DNA from: Auricularia sp. M13
Taxonomy: Eukaryota; Basidiomycota; Agaricomycetes; Auriculariales; Auriculariaceae
DNA length: 64,000 nt
Assembly (NCBI GenBank): GCA_037042915.1
Contig: CM073193.1
Location: 4,030,001 to 4,094,000 of the forward strand
Reading direction: 5' to 3'
The notes under the pieces were generated by a model that was given only the letters and a program-made list of their open reading frames with translations, ran no database searches and was not told where the DNA came from. This document shows positions 34,301 to 44,898 of the stretch, in pieces. Made by a program: the position numbers and the translations under genes. The first letter of the stretch is position 1. Each line of letters begins with the position of its first letter.

Positions 34301-37300
34301 AGATCAAGGTATGACATTACTCGGCTTAATTAAGTACACTATTCACTGTCGAAGGCTTGCGACTGGGGTGCTCTTGACCGTAAGTACTACGTTTCGATGC
34401 GGACGTGCATAATAAATCGCACCGCAGAAAATCTGGCTGCCCATAGAGCTGACCAAGTGCGCGCCTCCTTGCGCAACGCCCTGATCACTGGCACAGATGA
34501 AAGTGGTGAACCGCTGAAGGTAACGCCCTTTTTGTGTCTTTTGGCTTTCATTCATTGTGGCATAGGATCTCGATAGTGGAATCTCCGTACCCCACGGCGA
34601 CACCTTGGCAGTTTTCTACTTGGCTAGCCCTGCTTTCGATCTCGCCGAAAATCCGGATTTACGTGAAGCCACCCTTTCAGAACTCTGTGCAGCTACCGGT
34701 CTGCATTCATCTCGCCAGGATCTACCGGATCTCGAATGGCTTGCTCTTGTGCGCACACATCTGGAGAACCTGGTCGATGCGCGGATAGCCCATGTCCGCG
34801 ATTGGGCCGCTGTCAACACCGCACGCTTCGAGGGGCACGCTGATATACAACAGTTTACTCGGATACTCGATGTTGGCGCTGTCGAACTGAGGGACGGCAT
34901 TGCTATCTGTGGCGCTAAGTGCGGCGAGTGCCAACTGCTGTGTACAGCGAGCAAGCGGCACCTAGGTTCACATAGCTGCAACACGGCCCATATCTGCAAG
35001 CACACATGCTCATTCGCTGAAGAGCATGGTGCAGACTTGATTGCCTGTGGACTATCGTACGCGAGCTTCGAAAGCGACGCATTACAAAAAGCGCTTACAC
35101 ACTGCAGGGCGGGTCATGCGGGAAATCATATGTGTGCATCTATCAAGTGCATATGACACTGTCTGAGTTCTCTACGTTCTAGGTGCGAAGTTGGCAGACA
35201 CCTTTGCGGCAAAACCTGCGCGCTAGAGGGAAAGCCTGGTTGCCTCGGAGCGTGCATGAAGGTTAGTCAGTACGCCATATGCTACGCACTACGACTGATT
35301 TTTCCAGGCTGCTGATCATGCTGACGATGGCCACGCATGCTCCGCGCGTATACACGGCTGCGGTGAGCTGTGCGCCCTTGCCGGTAACGGCTGTTCAGAG
35401 CGTTGCGCGGTACCATGGTGGGCAGAAAAATATGTGCCACCAATGCAACTGCTGATAGTAAAAAAAAGCGATGAACCTCATTCTGTCCATGATTGCAAAT
35501 CGAAGGGATGCCCGCATGCGTGCGAGCTATGCAAAAGGCTCTGCTCGTCCTCGGACCATTTTCACGGACATGGTCAAACAGTCCTCCATCTCTGCGGGTA
35601 AGGATTCCGGATTGTAGCTATCGGCTCGCTGACGGCGTCGATGATTTAGGCAAGAACATCCATGCAATCAAACGTGCTCGTCCGACGGATGGTGCGAGGT
35701 ATGTCATCATGCGACTCTCCGAAGCTCGAAATTCTCAGTGCAAGCAGATCACCACCGATCCCATCGCAGTCGAAACTACCTTTACCGGTCGCCACGACAC
35801 ATTTCAATTCACCAAGGTTTGCTCAATTTACGGGTGTCTGTCGTTAGTTTTCTGACGCATGTGTGCTTAAGTATTCTCAAAGCGTGAAGAAGCACATTTG
35901 CGCAGTACCCATACCCGCTGGGAAGAAGGCGCATCGCGGACCGCACGTGCACGACGTCTCTGCCAAGCCATTCCATTATTGCCAGTCTAGGTCTGACCAG
36001 AATAGTGGATTATACGTGTGACGTACTGACGGCCTTCGAGGTGCCCCTCATGTGGTTATGTTTGCCACCTTCCATATGGTACATATGCATCTCAATATTG
36101 GGAGCGGTCACTGATAACGATTGCAAAGGCCATACGCAAAGGGAACATGAAACAGCGCACGGCTCAATGAGCAATACCGAATGGGGTCCGTTGAGGAAGT
36201 TTATTCACTACTTGTTATGCTGAATGAGTCCATGTAGCGGTCGAAGATCCAGACGCAGCATTTGAAGTTGCAGGTGAGTTAATCGCCGTAGTTTATGTTA
36301 GGGGATATATATACGATCCTTTATCAGGACATCGCTTTGGTTCAAGAGACAGCGGGGCCCCCATGCTTTGCTCCGTTTATTGCAGCGCGCTTGGGCGTCA
36401 TGCGCATATCGATTATTGCAAGACACCAGCAGATGCGTATTGCGCTGGCCAGGAATACGAGCACATACCCGGACGCTTGAATCCTTATGTATGTTGCTAA
36501 TCGCTGATCTATCGCACTTGTCTAATGCCGCTCCAGCCACAGAAAGCAAAGGATTACATCACGCATGCACTATTCTGGAGGCGATCGGGTGAGCCAACTT
36601 GTAGCTGTTGAAACACGATCTCACATCAATCCCTTGTAGGCTTCAAAGGTATTGTCGCAGCATTGGCGTTTAGATGGCTGTAATGATCACATCATTAGAT
36701 CCTTATTCGAGGGAGGAACAGGCCGCATTCGCACAGTGCGACGCTATGTGTGCTGGCAAGTACTTTTGCTTACACACACTTCCCTGGTCTCATTAGTCTC
36801 ATCCATTTAATTCACAATAATAGCACCAGAGCACCAGGCTTCAGACGCCAATGCCGCGCAACCATCCTTCTGCACTTTGCCGATTTTCCATGCACCCCAA
36901 CCTCTCGTGCCGGCGCCTGCCAATGGTTACATTTCTAACGATGGTCATGCATTTCTGTGCGCGAATCCTGCTGTCACCAACCAGGCTTACCACATGTGAG
37001 TCCAATGTCTGGCGTTCGCACGACATTCACTGAGCATCATGGACAGTATCTTCGTTGGCGATAAATCAGGGTCCATGAGTTATACCGACAAAATGCCACT
37101 GGCTGGTACACCTGTAACGAATCTCATCATGCGACACGCCCCCAATCGCCTCGGGGCAGTTTTTTCTGCAGTTCATGGGTTATGGATGGCGCGACAGGGC
37201 ACTGGCAATGCGCTGCGTCGCGACGCATATTCCGTTATTTTGTTCGACCACTATGCGACTACATACGTTGCGAATGACCTGACAAGCACGCCCGAAGCTC

Positions 37301-37897
37301 TTCTCAACACTATCGTTCCAGCTCGTGCTTCAGGAGGGACGAATTTCGACCTCGCATTGGAGCACGCGCGAACACTCATGGAAACACACTGGAGCAATGA
37401 CCGGTACGGAGGTATTCAAATGGACCCGTTCTCTCATCTTAAGACTATTATACTGTATGCCAGGTCCCCGGTGATCATTTTCCTGTCGGACGGCGAATGC
37501 GGTATCACGGACAACTTTGTCATCGACCTTTGTCGTCGCGCGACGGTGCTCGGGTATGCTATCTTCTGTTAAATCTGTTGCAGGGCACTGCTAACTTGCA
37601 TAGAAAACCGCTTGCGTTCCACGCCGTATCTTTTGGTACAGACGCATACGCGGGTAACCTCAACCGCATGGCCACGCTCGCTCGCGACGTCTACCGCAAC
37701 GCACCCGGTGCAGGCGGCAACGCTGACGCTCAGTGCACGTTCACCAGTGCACTCGATACGGTACGCCTTTTCATGCCCATTATAGACCTGTTCGACTCAT
37801 TTTCGAGCCACGAAAGGTCCGCCTCGCCGAAACGTTCATCGGTATTGCGGATAGCCTGAAGAAGCCGCGCGCCGCCCTCATCAAGTCTGGAAAGTGA
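28304..37897 (+). CDS. Giant GBP/VLIG-like GTPase with Cys/His-rich region and C-terminal vWA domain
   Basis: One gene of about 9.6 kb and some 40 exons. In order: an acidic, disordered N-terminus from 28304 (MEAQDSVDDHMDVLPD); alpha-helical regions (about 29000-31300); a beta-rich region (31350-32900, e.g. SVPVRVLSAPDGSCFLAIYSDG); and a large-GTPase domain with P-loop GEQSTGKS, switch Thr in MRCTEGVWM, G3 VALDFEG, ERSVQEDALLVLFNAAISNM and IIIKDVVDADTDG (33120-33960). A helical region (34020-34900) precedes a long Cys/His-rich segment (34900-36500: CGAKCGECQLLC, HICKHTC, GRHLCGKTC, CGELC, DCKSKGCPHACELC). The vWA domain ends the protein, with MIDAS motif FVGDKSGSMSY and IIFLSDGECG, and the last exon finishes ALIKSGK. 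Frame jumps lie near 29691, 29894 and 29935. One-gene status rests on phase-compatible introns and on the family layout. Confidence 0.72.
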
Positions 37898-38085
37898 TTT
37901 CGCATGAACATGTAGCGTTTGACATCTTGTCGAAGCCTTTGACACACGAATCGCAATAGTACTTTTTCTAGCTTGCACAATTCCTGACATGGCGGAAGAG
38001 TGAGATGCTGGGGAAGCCTGCTGGCGAAGGATGAATCGTCTTACTCGTCAAAGACATGAGGTTACACTAGATGATACAAACACAT

Positions 38086-40200
38086 TTAAGCTGCAGGTGC
38101 GGCTACAGATACGTTCGCCACACCCTCCGCCACCTCGTCTATCGTCGACGTCTCGATGAGCTTGGTGACCTACCCCCAATAGTCAGCCAGGACTCTCAAG
38201 GGGAAAGGGCGCGACCTACTCGTCCGATAGCAATCGTCTTGCCCTCGTCGCGCAGCGTGAACCGCCCCAACTGCGCGTAGTCGCTGAAGCGCTCGACGCA
38301 GATGGGCTGGGCGGCCTCGATGAGCGCGACGATGCGCTGGCCGCGCTTCGCGAACTGCGGCGGCTTCTTGGACTTGCGGTTCGTCTTCTTGTCAAAGTAG
38401 TGCAGCAGCGCGGAGAGCGTGACCTCCTCGGCGAGCGTGTGGACGTGCATGACGGCCTGGTACCCGGCGCAGATGATGTTCTTGTGCTCGAGGATGGCGA
38501 GCTGCGCCTCGAACTGGCGCACGGCGTGCACGGGCCGGTTCGGGCTCGTCAGCACGAAGCCGGGGCTGATGTCCTCGTCGTCGACGCCGCGCAGCCGTAT
38601 GCGCACGTTGTCGCCGCACACCGCGCTCGACACCTCCTCCTCCAGTTCGTTGTAGATCGCCGCGACCTCGACCGATGTCCGGTTCGGCATGAGCAGCAGC
38701 GTATCGTTCTTGCGCAGGCGGCCGGACTCGATCTTGCCCACGACGATGGTGCCCATGTCTTTGTACTTTTCGGACACGGGGATCATCAACGGCGCGCGGA
38801 TCTTGCGGTCGACCATGGGCATGTTGTCGAGGTGCTCAAGCAGCGACGGACCACTGAAATAGAGATGAGAACCAGAACGCTTGCAGGCAAATCGATTGGC
38901 GAGTGGACCGATACAGTCCGCCGTGAAGGTGGATTGTGCTCGACGATGGACAATCCATTCCGAAGACTTCGCCAATGAACCGGAAAGCGAGAATCACATA
39001 CCTCCACCATGGTGCAATGTCCTTGCTGACACGCTCCTTGAGGTTCTGGCCTGCATACGCAGACAAAGGAAGGAACGTGACGTCCGTCTTGGGGTTGAAG
39101 CCGGCGGACTTGATGAACGGTGTGAGCTTGCCGATAATCTCGTCGTAGCGGTCCTTGCCCCAGTCGACGGTCGCGTCGTCCATCTTGTTGATGGCGACGA
39201 CGAGCTTGGAGACGCCGGCGGTCTTGACGAGCATGATGTGCTCGCGCGTCTGGCCGCCGCGCTCGAAGCCGGTCTCGAACTCGCCCTTGCGCGCGGAGAT
39301 GACGAGCACGGCGACGTCCGCCTGCGCCGCGCCGGAGATCATCGACGGCACGTACGTCTTGTGGCCCGGCGCGTCGAGGATGGTGTAGCGTCGCTTCTCC
39401 GTCTCGAAATATGCGCGCCCGACCTCGACCGTTTTGCCCTGGATGACATTGAGCGATCCGGTTAAGGCCTCAACGAGCGCGCGCGGACGACGGACGGACC
39501 TTGGCGCGCTCCTGGGGCGTCGAGTCCAGTGCCCAAGAGAGATACCAGCTGTCGCGGCCGGCCTCCTTGGCCTCCTTCTCGTACTTCTCCATCGTGCGCT
39601 TGTCGACCATGCCGCTTAGATAAAGAATGTTGCCCCCATGGTGGACTTGCCGGCGTCGACGTGGCCGATGAAGACAATGTTGAGGTGCTGCTTGACTGCG
39701 CGCGCGCGGTGAGTAAGACGCAGGCAGATCGCGGGCGATCAGCTTGCAGCGTGCGCACCGTTTTCGTCCTCGGGCTCCTCCTTGCCGTACAGCTCCTCGA
39801 GCGTCTCCTGGTCCGCGACGGCCTGCGCCTCGCGCGCAATGGCCTCGGCGTCCAGCGCGGCCCGCTCCAGCGTGAAGGCGTCCGTCTTGGGCGCTCGCGA
39901 TGGGGTTGCAGCCCCGTCGGGGGCTGGTGACGCGGGCCGCGACTGCTTTTGGGCCTGCACGATGGCCGGCGCGGCCTTGGGCTGCGGCGGGTGCGCCGGG
40001 GCTGAGGCGGGTGCTGGTGCGGGGGCTGGGGCTGGCGCAGGTGGTCGCGCGCCGCCAATGTTGAGCGAGATTGACGGTGCTGGCGGCGGCGCCGGCGCGT
40101 CGTCTGCTGGACGCGGCGGTGGCGGCTGGGCGGCTGCTGCTGGCAGGCCGAAACGGGGCACAAACTCGAACGCGTTGACGTTGAGCTTTTGCGGGTTCAT
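38086..40200 (-). CDS. SUP35: Translation termination factor eRF3 (Sup35)
   Basis: GTPase partner of eRF1 in stop-codon recognition. The start at 40200 gives MNPQKLNVNAFEFVPRFG, a PAM2-like motif that in other eRF3s binds poly(A)-binding protein. A Pro/Ala-rich N domain and an acidic/charged M-like region follow (EELYGKEEPEDEN). The G domain shows IGHVDAGKSTMG, DAPGHKTYV (D-x-x-G) and AINKMDD (NKxD). The EF-Tu-like domains 2 and 3 are complete (GTIVVGKIESGRL, GYQAVMHVHTLAEEV, GQRIVALIEAAQPICVERF, GRFTLRDEGKTIAIGRV), and the last exon ends ANVSVAAPAA. After KSTMG one G is missing in a C-run at 39633-39637 on the plus strand, breaking frame before GNILYLSG. The yeast-type Q/N-rich prion domain is absent. 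Confidence 0.95.
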
Positions 40201-40298
40201 GACGGACGCCGATGAATGGAAGCGGGAGACAAGTGCAAGTGTATGTGCGGACTCCGAGTCTAGTATTACACACGCGCTATATAGATCCTCAGAGTCAT

Positions 40299-41049
40299 CT
40301 ATCTGCGCCCGGGCTTGTACAGCTGCTGACAGCGCTCCTCGAAGGCGCGTATCATCAGCTTGGAGACCTGGCCGAAGAATGCGGCGGAGACCTGCGCGTG
40401 CAGCGGATGCGCGAAGGCGTAGGTCAGATCTATGGACACCAGCGTCGGCCCAAGCGCGTCTGGCGGCCGCCCGGCCTGTGGGAGGCCGCCCGCCGTCGGG
40501 TGCGGCGATGAGCTGGATGCTGGCTGGAAGCGCCAGGTCGTGACGAGCGTGTCGAACAGCGGCGTCGAGGAAGCGGCGGTGGCCTGCAGGTGGCAAGATC
40601 AGTGTCCGGGTCCAATCGCCACCTCACGGACACGCACCTGGACGGACTCGTACGGCTTGCAGACGACCGTGCTCACGTAGCTCTCGGACAGGCCCATGAA
40701 TCCGACGCTCAGCTCTGCTTCTAGCCGCTGGCGTCGGCATCGCTTGCGCGCGGCAGCCGGGTCAGGACGCGCGACGCGGTGCAGAACGGCAGGAAGCGAT
40801 GATAGTCGTCCACGTTCGCCACGACGTCGTACATCTGCCGCTGCGAGTACCTGCAACGCGCGTGTCAGGCCAGCATGGATTGTTATGCGAGCGTGCGCAC
40901 GGTAATATCTTGCGCTCATGGAACGTCTGGCTCTCGCTCTCCGGTTGGTGAAACGAGGCCAGGTCCGGGAACGAAAAGAACGTCCGGCGCGAGCAGTGCG
41001 ACGCGGACGCGCGCACATACAGGCTGCGGGCGGCGAGCAGGGCGGCCAT
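40299..41049 (-). CDS. COQ10: Coenzyme Q-binding protein Coq10, mitochondrial
   Basis: START-like lipid-binding protein that chaperones ubiquinone for respiration. The start at 41049 gives a basic, Ser-rich presequence (MAALLAARSLYVRASASHC). Then follow FHERKILP | YSQRQMYDVVANVDDYHRFLPFC, the family's hallmark opening, AELSVGFMGLSESYVSTV, CKPYESVQ and a C-terminal helix (QVSAAFFGQVSKLMIRAFEERCQQLY). An insert with PHPTAGGLPQAGRPPDALG lies between the last strands. Near 40724 one base is missing (GGCTAGAA where GGCCTAGAA keeps frame). About 200 residues, normal for the family. It lies head-to-tail after SUP35 on the same strand, with 98 bp between. Confidence 0.88.
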
Positions 41050-41578
41050 GGCGAACAGTACTCAGTAGACAGACAACACTCGCGGTTTGTTCCCGATCTC
41101 GAGTCAGCATTTTGTCCTGCCGAAGTCCCGCCAGGTTTACCACCAAGGCCGCTGGCCGGGCTGGACTGCGCTGCACGGGGCGGGACAGTCACATTTTGGC
41201 GCTGCGTCCCGCATTCCAGTGCCTCGCTCCAGATCCTCCGCCACTAACAGCAATGGGCCAGATTGGGACGAATGAATGGATTACGGGCGGCTATGCAGGG
41301 CTCGTAGGGGGGCCCCATTATACGTACATGCAGAGCGCAGAGCAGCAGCGAGCAGGCGAAAGCAGCCGGCGCTTACCCGAAACGCGGTGGGCCAGGGCGA
41401 CTGTGCGGGCGGCGGGATCGGCACGGAGTCCGAGAAGCTTGGCCGGATCGGGAGGCTGGCGACTGGCCGGGCGCAGGCGAGGCGGTATATGTACCCGTCC
41501 CGCGAGCCAGCCACGCCCCCTGTAATAAAAAAAAGGCCCGACCGCCCACGCACGACCCGTTCGACGACCCCTTCCCCA
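41050..41578. other. Divergent upstream region of COQ10 and the Cys-rich gene
   Basis: 529 bp with no supported exon. Frames crossing it on both strands (40875-41525, 41281-41854) overlap and lack family features. An A-run (taataaaaaaaaggc, about 41523-41537) lies some 45 bp upstream of the Cys-rich ORF. Promoter function is inferred from position. Confidence 0.4.
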
Positions 41579-41848
41579 ATGTGCATCCAGCACTTCGTCC
41601 GCTTCTCCTGCGGCTGCGAGCGCAACACCGAGTTCGCCCAGTGCAACGCCGGCCGCCGCCTCTCGCACCCCGCCCACACCCCGTACCCGACGCCCGCCCA
41701 GCGCACCCACATCCGCACAGGCTCCGTCAAGTGCGTCCCCACGCGCGAGGGCCAGCGCGAGAACGGGCCCTGCCCCTGCCACGCCACCGCCGTCGACTTT
41801 GGCGCAGCCTTCGGCTCCGACGACGACGCCAAGTCCAACGAGGACTAA
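41579..41848 (+). CDS. Small Cys-rich protein, hypothetical
   Basis: Intron-free frame of 89 codons starting MCIQHFVRFSCGCERNTEF and ending DDDAKSNED. Cysteines at about residues 2, 11, 13, 21, 51, 64 and 66 (FSCGCER, FAQCNAG, VKCVP, GPCPCH) suggest metal binding. I recall many fungal short proteins that open in a similar MC...CGC way, but I know no function. The longer frame with an upstream ATG at 41276 has no support. Moderate confidence that it is real, because of its codon use and the compact promoter region before it. Confidence 0.55.
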   Translation: MCIQHFVRFSCGCERNTEFAQCNAGRRLSHPAHTPYPTPAQRTHIRTGSVKCVPTREGQRENGPCPCHATAVDFGAAFGSDDDAKSNED

Positions 41849-42722
41849 ATGCACTCACGAGCCCCGCTGTGTAGCCACTGTGCGTCCCTCGGCCCCGCCC
41901 AGCGCGCCTTGAATGCCGCCTGACCCGCGTCCTGCAGAGCACAAGACGTCACGATATCCCGGCCCCTCACCGTTTGAAGCTTACACCCATACCATGTCGC
42001 CCTCGATAATGTTGTCCGAGTCACGTACTGTACTGCCCACGATGTAATTCATGCCCGCTGCTCGATGTAATCGACGACCGCCGGCCAGCCTGCCCTTGGC
42101 ATCGCTCACACACACTTTGTCGCCATGACGTGCCAGCCCAGTTTGACGCCCAAGCGCGCTTAATGCAATTTGCACGACGACCACGACGCTAAGTCGCGAG
42201 GCTGAGTTTTAGCGTCAGCACAGGTCCAGACGCAACGGGCAGACTAGAAAGGTTAAAAATGAGGGTATGTGTGTATGTGTAGGGAGCACCAGCCCGTCGC
42301 TCTTCGTGCGAAAGGCGAAGAAAAAAACTGGGCATTGAGACCTCCCGTCGATATAAGCGCCACTTCGGCTCGTCTGCATGTAGGAAAGGGTATGCACGCA
42401 GACGGAATTTGACATGGGCGCTGAGAGAATGCGACACGCGATCGCCAGGAGCGGGAGTGCTAAAACATAAAGCGCGAAAAAACTCACACGAGTTAGGAAC
42501 TTAGGGGCTCTCGAGGGCGAGCGCCGGCACATAGAGCTTGCCAAGGACCGACGAGTAGGTTGTGGGCAACGTCGGTCACCGTCTGCGATGAAGACTGCGA
42601 AAAAAGAAAATCAGGATGTCAAGTGTTGGTTCCGCTTCCGTGATCACTCCGAACGTGAACAAGGTTTCAGGACATCCAGCACGCGGTGTTACAATTATAT
42701 TGGAAGCACTGTAAAGCATTAA
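41849..42722. other. Intergenic with an unconfirmed minus-strand frame
   Basis: 874 bp between the Cys-rich ORF and the stop of the BCKDH E1-alpha gene. A minus-strand frame at 41981-42184 ends ...VRDSDNIIEGDMVWV and could be a terminal exon. The frames upstream of it (42189-42544) give no coherent protein. Nothing else seen. Confidence 0.35.
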
Positions 42723-44468
42723 TCACTCTGTGAATTCCTTCCCGCCGTTCTCGAACTTGGCCAGCTCGTTCTTCCACGGCTCCCAAGAATTGCCGTATTT
42801 CTTCAGCAACCGCGAGAGTTCTGCCCTCTGCTCCTTCTGCGCTCGCGCGCGTCAGCAATGTAGAGCAGCATTCGTCCATGCAACGCACGATATTCCACGG
42901 CTCCTCGCCGGCATAGAGGTCGCCGAAGAGCTCGCGCAGTGGATACCGCTTGATCTTCTCGGCGCGCTTGAACGCGTTGAGGACGTCCTGCTTCAGGCGC
43001 GACTTGAGCTCCTCGTCCTCCTCGGCCGTCCACCAGCCGCGCTCCTGCAGGAACATGCGCAGGCGCACGTGCGGGTTGTCGATCTTCTTCCTGTCCTCGA
43101 CCTCCGCGCGCGAGCGGTATGCGAACGAGTCGTCCGACGTCGAGTGGTGGCCCACCCTTGTAGCGCGTCAGTATGAGTGCATATAGATGGAGAGCCAGAC
43201 TGACCGGTATGTCATGGCCTCGACGAGTACCGCGCGGCCCTGCTCGAGACAGCGCCGCCGCGCCTCCTTGACGGCGGCATATACCGCGAGAACGTCGTTC
43301 CCGTCGACGCGAATGGTGTCGATGCCATAGCCGGGGCCGCGGCTCGCGATGCCGTCGCCGTGGTACTGCTCCGCGGCCGGCGTCGAGATCGCGAAGCCGT
43401 TGTTGCGCGCGAAGAAGAGCGTCGGGGACGGGATCGTCGACGCGAGCAGCAGCCCCGCGTGGAAGTCGCCCTCGGACGCCGCGCCCTCGCCGAAATAGCA
43501 CACGGCGACCTGCGGTGGGAGCGGGTTGTCGCGCCGCGTCGCCGCGCGTTTGAGCGCGTACCCTACCCCCGCTGCTTGTGGGATCTGCGTGGCCAGCGGG
43601 GAGGAGATTGTCATGAAGTGGTGGGCTGGAGAACCAAATGCTAACGCGGAGAGGTCATTTGGACGGAGAGGTTGGAAGAACATGTCTGCGTACCACGGGC
43701 ATCTGTCGACCTTTCGTCGAGGTATCTTCGCTATTCCCCAGGCACTGCGCCATCACCGACTCGAGCGTAAAGTCGCGCCAGAGAAGGACACCGACTTCGC
43801 GGTACTGGCCAAGCACCCTAGATTTGACTGAACGGATGTCCGAGGAACCACACGACTGGAGACTTACTCGTCGGCCCCATCCAACGCTGCAGCCGATCCT
43901 ATTATGGATGCCTCTTCGCCATGCTACGCGAAATGAGATTGCGAAACCTTCGCAAGGATGCATAACCTCACCGATGTCATCTAAAGGGAATGAGCCACAG
44001 CCGACACGAGGACATATAGGGTACTGACATAGAAAGATATCTTGCCCTGCCGTTGCACGTTGTACAGTAGGTTGTCCAGGGCAGGAAGGAGCATCATCTT
44101 CTCGTATCTGCAAACCCTTCAGCAGACAGCGAATGAGCAGGATACAACGCACAATCTGCGTCCAAAGTCCCTGTCGATCTCAACACCGGACATAGCTGTG
44201 AGATCGCATGCTGGTGGCAGGGCACAGGGGAGCGCACCTCTGGCGCTTCTGCGCCGTCAATGACGCGCCCCTCTCCATCCAGAACGCGGAACGTTGGGAT
44301 AGGACCAGATGCCACGGAGTTGAAGAATTCGAGCTTCGGAGTGAGTGGCAAGCCCGTGTGCGGCAGACTCCCCAGCGAGTGAATGCTTCGTGCTCTTGCT
44401 GATGCAAGCGAGGAAGCAAGCACGCGCTGGCTGGCGCGTCGCAATGCTGTTGAGCTCAATGAAGCCAT
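42723..44468 (-). CDS. Branched-chain 2-oxoacid dehydrogenase E1 alpha subunit, mitochondrial
   Basis: ThDP-dependent decarboxylase subunit for Leu/Ile/Val breakdown. The start at 44468 gives a mitochondrial presequence ([20 protein letters not shown]). The mature part contains [85 protein letters not shown], the cofactor region [17 protein letters not shown] ... [31 protein letters not shown] and the phosphorylation-loop signature [14 protein letters not shown]. The last exon ends [12 protein letters not shown] at 42723. One T appears to be missing in an A-run at 43636-43638 (plus strand), breaking frame between QMPV and FGSPAHHFM. The junction after GAEAPE was not fully resolved. The E1-beta partner is not in this window. 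Confidence 0.92.
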
Positions 44469-44898
44469 CGGGATACTAGCCGGCAATCCGGGGAAAACAA
44501 CGCAAGTCCGGTCGATATTTCGGTTGAATGCACACGCAGACAGGCAGCTCCTCTGGATGCCTAGAGATACCAAAGGCGCGTTGGGTGGTCGCAGAGGCGG
44601 AAGGAGCTTGGCAGCTGGCGGAGTCTTTGCGCGCCCAAGTTTTGGCTCACATGACGTTCACAACTTGTCCAAGTTCCGCCAGGACGCGCCGAAATCCCGC
44701 AGCTATGAGCACTGGTTGTATGTATGCGCACTATCACCTTGCCGTGCAATCGCTTTTCCCGTACCACAGCCCTGTCGTCGAGCCGGCTGCCACCATGCCT
44801 ACTAAAGAGCGCCGAAGTGACAGGCGTCAATATTAAACACCACGAAGGCCCTTGTTCTTCCCGGCCCACCACCACCGCCTGCGCTGCGACAAGTACAT
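44469..44898. promoter_or_regulatory. Divergent upstream region of BCKDH E1-alpha and the SH3-RBR gene
   Basis: 430 bp between two divergent starts with no supported exon. Frames on both strands are mutual shadows. It should hold both promoters. No TATA-like element is evident. Confidence 0.4.

Noticed and set aside
39470-40273. Long minus-strand Arg/Pro-rich ORFs
   Set aside because: Alternative frames of the GC-rich Pro/Ala N domain of SUP35.
41981-42184. Minus-strand frame ending DSDNIIEGDMVWV as a terminal exon
   Set aside because: Looks protein-like, but no upstream exon gives a coherent gene; kept only as a note on the intergenic region.
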